From SZUA-22 sp963751695 (GTDB lineage: Bacteria; Bacteroidota; Ignavibacteria; Ignavibacteriales; Melioribacteraceae): a stretch of 64,000 nt of DNA. Position 1 is the stretch's first letter; every line of letters begins with the position of its first letter. This document shows positions 57,149-64,000 of the stretch, piece after piece. The DNA lies in NCBI GenBank assembly GCA_963751695.1, contig CAVVVP010000009.1, positions 310,001 through 374,000 of the forward strand, given 5' to 3'. Position numbers and translations under genes: made by a program. Below the pieces are notes generated by a model. It was not told where the DNA came from, did not search any database, and saw nothing but the letters and a program-made list of their open reading frames with translations.

Positions 57149-59623
57149 TTGGCTACCAAAAGGACGAACAAAAACTCATCCACAAAAAGCAAATCCAAAC
57201 CAGTATCTGTTGAAAAAAAGCTGAAGCTCTTTGGATTTTTTTTGGTCATCGTTGCAATACTTACGTTTCTGAGTATTCTTTCTTATTCAAGATATGATGA
57301 AGCAAATTTATCTCTTGGTTTTGATGATCTGTTAAATGTCTTTTCCTCGAATCCCGAAACAATTAACCGATATTCTGGGGTATATAACTGGCTTGGAATT
57401 TTTGGAGCTTATATTTCTTCATTCTTCATCAACTCTACTATTGGATATTTTTCACTTGTAATTCCAATAGTATTCTTCATTTGGGGATATACTTTGCTGA
57501 AAGAGGAGAGTTATAGATTGGCGATTCATCTTTCAAATTTTCTATTATATTTTGCACTTATACTAGCGACGTTCTTTGGAATGCTGAGAGTAGAACTTGG
57601 ATTGATGTACGATGCCATTAAGTGGTCAGGAAAAGTTGGCGATTTTTTTGGCGGAGCCATCGGTAGACTTTTAGGTGGCCTTGGAAGTTCAATAGTTCTT
57701 ATTGCTTTATTTTTGTTAGTTATTGTCTTTGCGTTCGATATAAAAATTGAAACCATTTTTAATTTCTTTAAGAGGTTTTTTAGCGGAGCATTGGAAAGAG
57801 ATGACGATGAAACAAAAATAACTATTAAAACGGATCCTGATGAAGATAATCTTGATAAAATTAGGAAACTAACTAAAAAAGAAAAAGGCAGATCTACACT
57901 TCTAAAGAAGAAAAAAGTGGTCGAAGAAGAAGTTTCGGAAGTTGAAGAAGAAGTTCCAGAAGAGACTAAGATAACTATTGTCCATAAGATGGAAAATGAA
58001 AAAGAAACGATTGACGATCCAGCAGCAAAACCATTAGAACCTCAAATATTAGATGAATCGTCAAGGAAGAAAAATGCTTTACACCCGATAGATGTTGAAG
58101 CAGAAGACGATGATCTTCCTGATCCTTGGGAAGAAAAAATCAAATTTATTCCACCGAGTATTACACTTCTAGATATGCCTGCAGAAGAGGATTTCAAAAT
58201 TCCAGAAGAAGAATTAAAGAGAAACGCTGAACTACTAAAAGAAAAATTAGCTTTGTTTGATATAAAAATTGAAGATATTTCTGTAACACCTGGCCCAGTT
58301 GTAACTCAATATGAGATAGTTCCTGCACCGGGAGTAAAAATTAGTAGAATTGTAAGTCTCGAACATGATATCGCTCTTGCTCTGGCTGCAAGAGGAATTA
58401 GAATCATTGCACCCATCCCTGGCAAAAGTGCGATAGGTGTAGAGATACCAAATGCATCATCAACCACAGTGAGGGCAAGGTCTGTAATTTCAAAACTCCA
58501 AGAAAGCAAAGCAGCTCTGCCAATCGCTCTTGGAAAAACAATAATTGGTGATGTCTATGTGACAGATTTAGCTGTAATGCCGCATTTACTAATTGCAGGT
58601 TCGACGGGCTCGGGAAAGAGTGTGGGGATAAACATGCTGATCACAAGTTTACTCTATGCAAAACATCCCGCTGACGTAAAGTTTGTTATCGTTGATCCAA
58701 AGAAAATTGAACTATCATTCTACAAGAATTTAAATAAGCATTATCTTGCTATTTCCCCTGATCTGGACGAAGAGATTATTACTATTCCGTCAAACGCTCT
58801 TATAGCACTTAAATCAATTGAGTATGAGATGGAGAAAAGGTACGACAAACTTGCAAAGGCCGGGGTTAGGAATATTGTTGATTACAACAAGAAAATAGAA
58901 AACCCTAAAACTCGTCCGTCTGATACAGAGAAGATAAAGCATTACAAAATGCCTTACATTGTTATAGTGATTGATGAGTTAGCTGATCTCATGATAACTT
59001 CTGGCAAGGAAGTCGAAGAGCCAATTGCGAGAATTGCACAGCTTGCTAGAGCTGTTGGAATTCATTTAGTCGTAGCAACACAAAGACCATCAGTAAATGT
59101 TATTACTGGTGTAATAAAGGCTAACTTCCCAGCAAGGATTGCATATCAGGTAGCAACTAAAATAGATTCTCGAACAATACTCGATATGAACGGTGCAGAG
59201 CAGTTATTGGGTCGAGGTGATATGCTATTCTTACCTGGCGGAATGCCGAAACCAATTAGAATCCAGAATGCATTTATTTCCACAGAAGAGGTAGAAAAAG
59301 TTACGAATGCGATCTATATTCAGGAAGGTTATAAGAAACGATATTTCTTGCCATCTATGTTTGAGAAAAAAAATGATCCAGATGCAAACTTCCTTTCAGA
59401 CCTTGACCCAATGTTCGAAGATGCCGCCAGAGTTATAATCAGACATCAGCAGGGATCAGTTTCCCTTCTCCAGAGAAAGTTGAAGCTTGGCTACTCAAGA
59501 GCTGCTAGAATCGTTGATCAGCTTGAACAAGCAGGTATTGTAGGCCCATCAGAAGGAAGTAAAGCCCGAGAAGTTATTGTTGATGACGAGCAGCAATTAG
59601 AAACTATCTTGAGGTCACTCTGA
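57149..59623 (+). CDS. ftsK: DNA translocase FtsK
   Basis: An 824-residue septal translocase starting at TTG 57149. Four transmembrane helices (about residues 26-45, 85-105, 120-145 and 165-195) are followed by an acidic linker (200-330). The alpha/beta motor has the Walker A AGSTGSGKSVGINML (about residue 480) and Walker B YIVIVIDELADLMI, and the C-terminal gamma winged helix (HQQGSVSLLQRKLKLGYSRA, VGPSEGSKAREV) reads DNA polarity sites. It resolves chromosome ends at division. Its stop overlaps the next gene. Confidence 0.97.
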   Translation: MATKRTNKNSSTKSKSKPVSVEKKLKLFGFFLVIVAILTFLSILSYSRYDEANLSLGFDDLLNVFSSNPETINRYSGVYNWLGIFGAYISSFFINSTIGYFSLVIPIVFFIWGYTLLKEESYRLAIHLSNFLLYFALILATFFGMLRVELGLMYDAIKWSGKVGDFFGGAIGRLLGGLGSSIVLIALFLLVIVFAFDIKIETIFNFFKRFFSGALERDDDETKITIKTDPDEDNLDKIRKLTKKEKGRSTLLKKKKVVEEEVSEVEEEVPEETKITIVHKMENEKETIDDPAAKPLEPQILDESSRKKNALHPIDVEAEDDDLPDPWEEKIKFIPPSITLLDMPAEEDFKIPEEELKRNAELLKEKLALFDIKIEDISVTPGPVVTQYEIVPAPGVKISRIVSLEHDIALALAARGIRIIAPIPGKSAIGVEIPNASSTTVRARSVISKLQESKAALPIALGKTIIGDVYVTDLAVMPHLLIAGSTGSGKSVGINMLITSLLYAKHPADVKFVIVDPKKIELSFYKNLNKHYLAISPDLDEEIITIPSNALIALKSIEYEMEKRYDKLAKAGVRNIVDYNKKIENPKTRPSDTEKIKHYKMPYIVIVIDELADLMITSGKEVEEPIARIAQLARAVGIHLVVATQRPSVNVITGVIKANFPARIAYQVATKIDSRTILDMNGAEQLLGRGDMLFLPGGMPKPIRIQNAFISTEEVEKVTNAIYIQEGYKKRYFLPSMFEKKNDPDANFLSDLDPMFEDAARVIIRHQQGSVSLLQRKLKLGYSRAARIVDQLEQAGIVGPSEGSKAREVIVDDEQQLETILRSL

Positions 59624-60234
59624 TAAAATATTTCAAAATATTTTTCTTAGTCATTTTAGTTACAACAATAAGCGGTCAATCAGCTGATGAGATCATTTTA
59701 AAAATCCAGAATAAATTTTCTGTAACTGAAGATATTAAAGCAAACTTCACTCAAAAAATTAATTCTACAAATCAAGACAATACGATAAAATTGACAGGAA
59801 CATTTTATTTCAAAAAAGAAAACAGATTGCGTATCGAAATTAAGAATAGATTAATTGTTTCAGATGGTAGTACGATTTGGAATCTAAATCAGAATGAAAA
59901 TAAATTGATCATATCATCATACGATAGTGACTATACTTCGTTCTCTTTACCACAAATTATAAATATTTATCCAAATCTTTGTGATAAAGAGCTGATAGTA
60001 AACACTCCCACTAGAAAAACAGTAAGGTTGGTTCCAAACAACAATCAGTTGAATTTTCAATCTGCTGAGATATCCGTAAACAATACTAGTATAATCGAAA
60101 AAGTGATTATTACAGATTTTAATAGTATGAAATTCATTTTTGAGTTATCTAAAACACAGACAAATATTGGCCTCTCGGATAATCTATTCGTTTACGAACC
60201 AGAAGAAGGAGTTGAAATAGTTGACCTCAGATAA
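59620..60234 (+). CDS. lolA: LolA-like outer-membrane lipoprotein carrier, probable CTG start
   Basis: The frame is open from 59620, where CTG overlaps the ftsK stop (CTGA). Only from there does the product start with a signal peptide (IKYFKIFFLVILVTTISGQ) followed by SADEIILKIQNKFSVTEDIK, the usual LolA start; the first TTG at 59791 would lose both. The mature part has ANFTQKI and TGTFYFKKENRLRIE and then IVSDGSTIWNLNQNENKLII, the half-barrel pattern of LolA. It would carry lipoproteins through the periplasm. It ends overlapping the next gene by 14 bases. Confidence 0.75.
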   Translation: MIKYFKIFFLVILVTTISGQSADEIILKIQNKFSVTEDIKANFTQKINSTNQDNTIKLTGTFYFKKENRLRIEIKNRLIVSDGSTIWNLNQNENKLIISSYDSDYTSFSLPQIINIYPNLCDKELIVNTPTRKTVRLVPNNNQLNFQSAEISVNNTSIIEKVIITDFNSMKFIFELSKTQTNIGLSDNLFVYEPEEGVEIVDLR

Positions 60235-61291
60235 CAAAAACAACTCAACCTTCAAAAAATACCTAGGCTATCTTCTCCCAATTATTTTGATGATTTCTTT
60301 CCTGTTTTTAACATTTAGAAATGTAGATCTTGATGAAGTGATAACAATTATTACTGATTCTTCTATGAGCTGGTTTGCTATTTTTACAGTCTCATTTTTT
60401 ATCTCTCATATTGTGCGCGCTATAAGGTGGAAGGTAATGCTTAATTCTGTTAAAAAAGACACATCTTTGCTCTATCTAATAGGTGCGATTATGATCGGCT
60501 ATGGGGTTAATAGTATTGTACCACGACTAGGGGAAATTTACCGTGGTATGTTTGCCGGTAGATGGGAAGGTATTTCAAGATCATCTGTTATTGGTTCAGT
60601 TATTGTTGAGCGGGTTATTGATATTCTAGCACTTGGAGTTTCCGTTTTAGTTAGCGTAATGATTTATCCTGGAAATCTTTACTCAGATATTGCTTGGCTA
60701 GAATCGGCTCTCTTTCTTGGATTTTTAGGCATATTTATAATTATAGCCGCTTTATTCCTTCTTGTAAAATTAAAGCACAAATTTTACGATTGGATAGTTA
60801 ATTTCGCTGGACGATTCTCAGAAAAAGCAGCTGACAAATTATCACATGTTTTTGAAATGCTTGTTGATGGATTTTCTACAATAAAGGGAGTTTCAAATTA
60901 CTTCTGGGTGATTGTTCTTTCCATTCTTGTTATGTTAAGCTATGGTCTCACTTCATTTCTTGGATTTTATGTTCTGAATTTTGATTCAACTTACGAAGTT
61001 AGTTTTGCAATCGGCTGGATCGTTATGACGATAAGTGCTTTTGGAGTAATTATCCCAACACCTGGAGGTACTGGATCATATCACTTTATTACAGTTTCAG
61101 TTCTTGTTGGTTTATTCTCATACAGTCAAGAAGCAGCATCTGCATTTGCTTTACTTACTCACACAATGTCTATTATAATTTTCATGGGATCAATGCTATT
61201 CTTCATAGTATACATCAATCGGTATAGAGAAAAATTAGGATTTTCAAAAGAGAATTTTTTATCAGTAATTAAAGGTGATAAAACTCGATGA
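60221..61291 (+). CDS. Lysylphosphatidylglycerol-synthase-like membrane protein (UPF0104)
   Basis: A 356-residue protein with eight transmembrane helices starting at TTG 60221, inside the 3' end of the lolA-like gene. The family motifs are FFISHIVRAIRWKVML, GYGVNSIVPRLGEIYRGMF and IPTPGGTGSYHF. These proteins resemble the flippase domain of MprF without its synthase domain, and are thought to move lipids. It is between envelope genes (lolA-like, barrel, uppP), which suits such a role. Confidence 0.88.
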   Translation: MTSDNKNNSTFKKYLGYLLPIILMISFLFLTFRNVDLDEVITIITDSSMSWFAIFTVSFFISHIVRAIRWKVMLNSVKKDTSLLYLIGAIMIGYGVNSIVPRLGEIYRGMFAGRWEGISRSSVIGSVIVERVIDILALGVSVLVSVMIYPGNLYSDIAWLESALFLGFLGIFIIIAALFLLVKLKHKFYDWIVNFAGRFSEKAADKLSHVFEMLVDGFSTIKGVSNYFWVIVLSILVMLSYGLTSFLGFYVLNFDSTYEVSFAIGWIVMTISAFGVIIPTPGGTGSYHFITVSVLVGLFSYSQEAASAFALLTHTMSIIIFMGSMLFFIVYINRYREKLGFSKENFLSVIKGDKTR

Positions 61292-61923
61292 TAAAAAAAT
61301 TAGGTTATTTAATAGTTGTTATTGTGCTCAATTCTAATTTATCGGCCCAGGTGGATGTAGCCACTGGAATGGGAATTAGTTTTGTTACTAATTCATCACT
61401 AAATCAGTATCTTGAAAATAATTGGGCTAGTGAAGAAGTAAATGCATTCAATTCTTCAGCAGAGTTTTTCTTAGAATTGAATTATTCAATTTCTCCTTCT
61501 TTCCAATTGGGTATAGAAGATGTTTATACTTTATATAGTTTCAATAATAGTGTTGGTTTTATGAACTATGAACTTGAATATGGTCAGCATAAACCTTCTT
61601 TGCTTGCATATTATGTGATGAGTGGTGAAGGGTATAAATTTAAATTTGGGGGAGGAGCTGGTATCAGAATTGTTGATCTTTCAGAGAAAAAAATAATTAC
61701 TGAGAACTATTCAACGATCGGATTTGGATTCCTTTTCAGAGCTCAAGCTCACACAAGATTAGGTGGTAACTTCTATGCAAATGTTGGAACTACTATGAGA
61801 TTCGATTTCCCTGGTGAACCATCCAACGGGGATAGTAAAATATATGATGGTGTGTCAAATTCATATGTGAATTTAACTTCCTTTTCTGTGAGTGTCGATT
61901 TAGGAGTTTCTTATTTCTTTTAA
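61288..61923 (+). CDS. Outer-membrane beta-barrel protein
   Basis: A 211-residue protein overlapping the previous gene by 4 bases (ATGA). The signal peptide ends NLSAQV. The rest is a small barrel with strands such as FFLELNYSISPSFQLGIEDV, KPSLLAYYVMSGEGYKFKFG, GGAGIRIVDLSEKK, ending VSVDLGVSYFF with a terminal Phe. The function is unknown. Its place in the operon suggests an envelope role. Confidence 0.8.
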   Translation: MIKKLGYLIVVIVLNSNLSAQVDVATGMGISFVTNSSLNQYLENNWASEEVNAFNSSAEFFLELNYSISPSFQLGIEDVYTLYSFNNSVGFMNYELEYGQHKPSLLAYYVMSGEGYKFKFGGGAGIRIVDLSEKKIITENYSTIGFGFLFRAQAHTRLGGNFYANVGTTMRFDFPGEPSNGDSKIYDGVSNSYVNLTSFSVSVDLGVSYFF

Positions 61924-61933
61924 GAGGTAAAAT

Positions 61934-62782
61934 TTGGATTATGTGGAAGCAATATTCCTTGGAATTATTCAAGGATTAACAGAATTTTTACCGATTAGCA
62001 GTACCGGACATTTAACCATTGCCGGAAAACTAATGGGTCTAATATCGGAAGAAAACCCGGAGAGATGGACTGCATTCATTGCTGTAATTCAGTTAGGTAC
62101 ATTACTTGCCATTATAATCTATTTTTGGAAGGATCTCTGGAATATATTTATAGCCTTCATAAAAGAAAATATTATTGAAAGGAGAAAATATTCTGCACAG
62201 GATGTAAATTCTAAAATGGGTTGGTTAATTATTTTGGGCTCAATACCTGTAGCTGTGATAGGTCTTGGTTTCAAAGATATTATTGAGGGTGCGTTAACTA
62301 AAAATCTTTATGTTATTGCAATTAGCTTAATTATTCTTGGAATAATTTTAGCTCTTGCTGAAAAAGTTGGAAAGTTTAACCGAGATTTAAAAGATATAAA
62401 TTGGAAAGATTCTCTTATTGTTGGATTCGCTCAATCTCTTGCATTGATTCCAGGCTCGTCTCGGTCTGAAACCACAATAACTGCAGGTATATTTATTGGA
62501 TTAAAAAGAGAAACAGCAGCGAGGTTTTCATTTTTATTGAGTGTTCCTGCGATACTTGGGAGTGGACTATTGGAGTTCTATAGTTCATTGGAATATATAC
62601 AAATTGATGGACTGATTAGCTTAGCCATAGCAACAATAGCTTCTGCAATAAGTGGTTATATAACAATTGCGTTTTTGCTTGCCTACCTAAAAAAACATTC
62701 AACAATGGTTTTTGTTTTATATCGAATCTGTATTGGAGTGGCAATTTTTATTTTAATTGGAATGAATGTAATTAGTCCATAG
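61934..62782 (+). CDS. uppP: Undecaprenyl-diphosphatase (UppP/BacA)
   Basis: A 282-residue membrane enzyme with eight transmembrane helices, starting at TTG 61934 after GAGG. The catalytic motifs are LTEFLPISSTGHLTIAGKL and LALIPGSSRSETTITAG; the Gly after SRS in E. coli is Glu here, which falls within the variation seen in the family. It recycles undecaprenyl phosphate for peptidoglycan and other surface polymers and gives bacitracin resistance when overproduced. It lies 10 bp after the barrel gene. Confidence 0.96.
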   Translation: MDYVEAIFLGIIQGLTEFLPISSTGHLTIAGKLMGLISEENPERWTAFIAVIQLGTLLAIIIYFWKDLWNIFIAFIKENIIERRKYSAQDVNSKMGWLIILGSIPVAVIGLGFKDIIEGALTKNLYVIAISLIILGIILALAEKVGKFNRDLKDINWKDSLIVGFAQSLALIPGSSRSETTITAGIFIGLKRETAARFSFLLSVPAILGSGLLEFYSSLEYIQIDGLISLAIATIASAISGYITIAFLLAYLKKHSTMVFVLYRICIGVAIFILIGMNVISP

Positions 62783-62789
62783 GTAAATG

Positions 62790-62900
62790 ATGCATTTGAG
62801 AATTATTCTTTTATTGGTTATAACTTCACTTTTTGTAGGATGCAAGTGAGAAGTAGAAAATTATAAGAAACAAACATCAACAACAAAATCTGAGGAAATT
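62790..62900 (+). other. Lipoprotein signal peptide in frame with the cyclophilin, ended by TGA
   Basis: From ATG 62790 the frame reads MHLRIILLLVITSLFVGCK, a lipoprotein signal with lipobox FVGC, then TGA (62847-62849), then EVENYKKQTSTTKSEEI and without further stop the cyclophilin. One base change removes the stop and gives a normal lipoprotein cyclophilin. The stop may be an error, a real inactivation, or a read-through site. Confidence 0.6.
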
Positions 62901-63413
62901 GTGAAAGAACTATTAAATGTAAGTGCTGATGAAAAATTAGTTGCAATTATTAATACAAATGTTGGAACTTTTGAAATCGAATTATTCGCCAATAAAGTTG
63001 CCAAAACAATTGAAAACTTTGTTGGATTGGCAAAAAATGGCAAATATGAAAATGTGATTTTTCATAGAGTCATACCCCAATTTATGATTCAAGGTGGTGA
63101 TCCTACAGGGACCGGTCGTGGAGGAGAAAGTTATTGGGGAGGTAAATTTGAAGACGAATTTGACATGACTCTTCGTCACGATAAACCAGGCATTCTTTCA
63201 ATGGCTAATGCTGGTCCAAATACAAATGGAAGTCAGTTCTTCATTACATTAGTACCAACACCATGGCTTGATGGAAAACATTCTGTTTTTGGTGAAGTGA
63301 TTTCTGGTATGGATATCGTAAATGGAATTGGTGAGACAGAAACTGGGATGATGGATAAACCAGTAAACGATATAATTATGGAAAAAGTTGAAATTGAGAA
63401 GAGACCGAAATAA
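62901..63413 (+). CDS. Peptidyl-prolyl cis-trans isomerase, cyclophilin type
   Basis: From GTG 62901 a 170-residue single-domain cyclophilin. It has the core motifs FHRVIPQFMIQGGDPTGTGRG, LRHDKPGILSMANAGPNTNG (with SQFFITLVPTPWLDGKHSVF after it) and GEVISGMDIV, including the active-site Arg, Phe, Gln and Trp region. It catalyses proline isomerisation in folding. A lipoprotein leader lies in frame upstream, broken by one TGA, so the intended product is probably a periplasmic lipoprotein and this start is the fall-back. Confidence 0.9.
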   Translation: MKELLNVSADEKLVAIINTNVGTFEIELFANKVAKTIENFVGLAKNGKYENVIFHRVIPQFMIQGGDPTGTGRGGESYWGGKFEDEFDMTLRHDKPGILSMANAGPNTNGSQFFITLVPTPWLDGKHSVFGEVISGMDIVNGIGETETGMMDKPVNDIIMEKVEIEKRPK

Positions 63414-63425
63414 CCTTCTTAAATA

Positions 63426-64000
63426 ATGAAAGAGAACGAATTTTTTACATCCCGATGGGGATTGATTCTTTCGACACTTGGTATAGCTGTCGGCACTGGC
63501 AATATATGGCGTTTTTCAAGAATTGTTGCTCAGAATGGTGGTGGTTCATTCCTCATTCCTTGGGTAATTTTTCTTTTTGTTTGGTCGCTACCTCTAATTA
63601 TAGCTGAATTTGCAATTGGTAAATCAACTCGTTTAGGCCCATTGGGTGCTATCTCTAAAACTGCAGGTAAAAAATTTACGTGGATGGGCGGATTTATTGC
63701 GTTTGTTTCAATGGCAATTATGTTCTACTACTCAGTTGTTACAGGTTGGACATTAAAATATTTCATTGCCTCAATTTCTGGCGATCTTTTTTCCACGAAT
63801 GATCATTTAAATTACTGGAATGTATTTTCCTCTGGAATTCAGCCGATGCTTTTTCATTTTGGTGCAATGTTAATTGGCTCAATTGTAATATACCATGGAA
63901 TAGTAAAAGGGATAGAAAAAACTAATAAGTTTCTTGTTTCAACCCTTATAGTTTTATTGCTTATCATATTAGTTCGTTCTATTTCACTTCCTAATGCAGT
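63426..64000 (+). CDS. Sodium:neurotransmitter symporter family (SNF) transporter, N-terminal part
   Basis: The frame opens at ATG 63426 and runs off the window end. It begins MKENEFFTSRWGLILSTLGI and contains AVGTGNIWRFSRIVAQNGGG, the conserved sodium and substrate site of transmembrane helix 1 in the NSS/SNF family, followed by FLIPWVIFLFVWSLPLIIAE. About 190 residues and five helices are visible. Such bacterial proteins import amino acids with sodium; the substrate is unknown. Confidence 0.93.
   Translation, partial: MKENEFFTSRWGLILSTLGIAVGTGNIWRFSRIVAQNGGGSFLIPWVIFLFVWSLPLIIAEFAIGKSTRLGPLGAISKTAGKKFTWMGGFIAFVSMAIMFYYSVVTGWTLKYFIASISGDLFSTNDHLNYWNVFSSGIQPMLFHFGAMLIGSIVIYHGIVKGIEKTNKFLVSTLIVLLLIILVRSISLPNA

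Overview
This window is AT-rich chromosomal DNA from a free-living bacterium of the Bacteroidota/Ignavibacteriota (FCB) lineage. The evidence is a type IX secretion (Por) C-terminal sorting signal, a hybrid two-component system with an AraC output, several exported beta-barrels and lipoproteins, and promoters of the TTTG-N20-TAnnTTT type. The uninterrupted rimP-nusA-infB-rbfA-truB-ribF-rpsO-pnp block marks a main chromosome. I infer the phylum from gene content; no rRNA is present to confirm it.

Layout. 1-16 kb is a mixed accessory/housekeeping region: a patatin-like lipase (cut by the window edge), an M23 endopeptidase, a TPR histidine kinase, an exported LIM plus DA1-like metallopeptidase, a frameshifted DEAD-box helicase, an exported glycosidase-like/FGE-like pair, an XRE-regulator/membrane-protein pair, and an isoprenoid-synthase-like gene followed by a 43-residue peptide gene whose last residue is Trp. 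17.5-34.9 kb is a mobile element of about 17.3 kb inserted in the 3' part of the initiator tRNA-fMet gene. It is bounded by perfect 97-bp direct repeats and carries a tyrosine integrase beside the left end, a primase/helicase, a putative replication initiator with iteron-like repeats, small cargo genes, and a large hybrid sensor paired with a secreted protein. Most of its large genes are broken by several frameshifts, whereas the integrase and short genes are intact.

35-64 kb is compact core genome on the plus strand: recN, an outer-membrane protein/lipoprotein pair under a Crp-like site, hemW, a dicarboxylate symporter, proC, a MATE exporter, the rimP-to-pnp translation/RNA-decay operon, dus, rng, a transaldolase, gcvT, comB-like, ftsK, lolA-like, a flippase-like membrane protein, uppP, a cyclophilin and a sodium symporter (cut by the window end). 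pnp has a one-base deletion at a short A run and the cyclophilin lipoprotein leader has an in-frame TGA; these may be sequence errors.

Most interesting: (1) the isoprenoid synthase/Trp-ended peptide pair, which resembles the ComQ-ComX logic (prenylation of a peptide Trp) outside its known Firmicutes setting; (2) a sensor kinase whose periplasmic propeller contains an in-frame inserted glycoside-hydrolase-like propeller, next to a type IX-secreted protein with the same repeats; (3) two terminator-like hairpins at the head of rimP, one inside the coding sequence, suggesting attenuation of the nusA operon; (4) a repeated unit of a Crp-like site, about 55 bp and a 41-bp identical hairpin found both outside and inside the island; (5) a multi-hairpin leader that buries the ribosome-binding site of the island primase gene.
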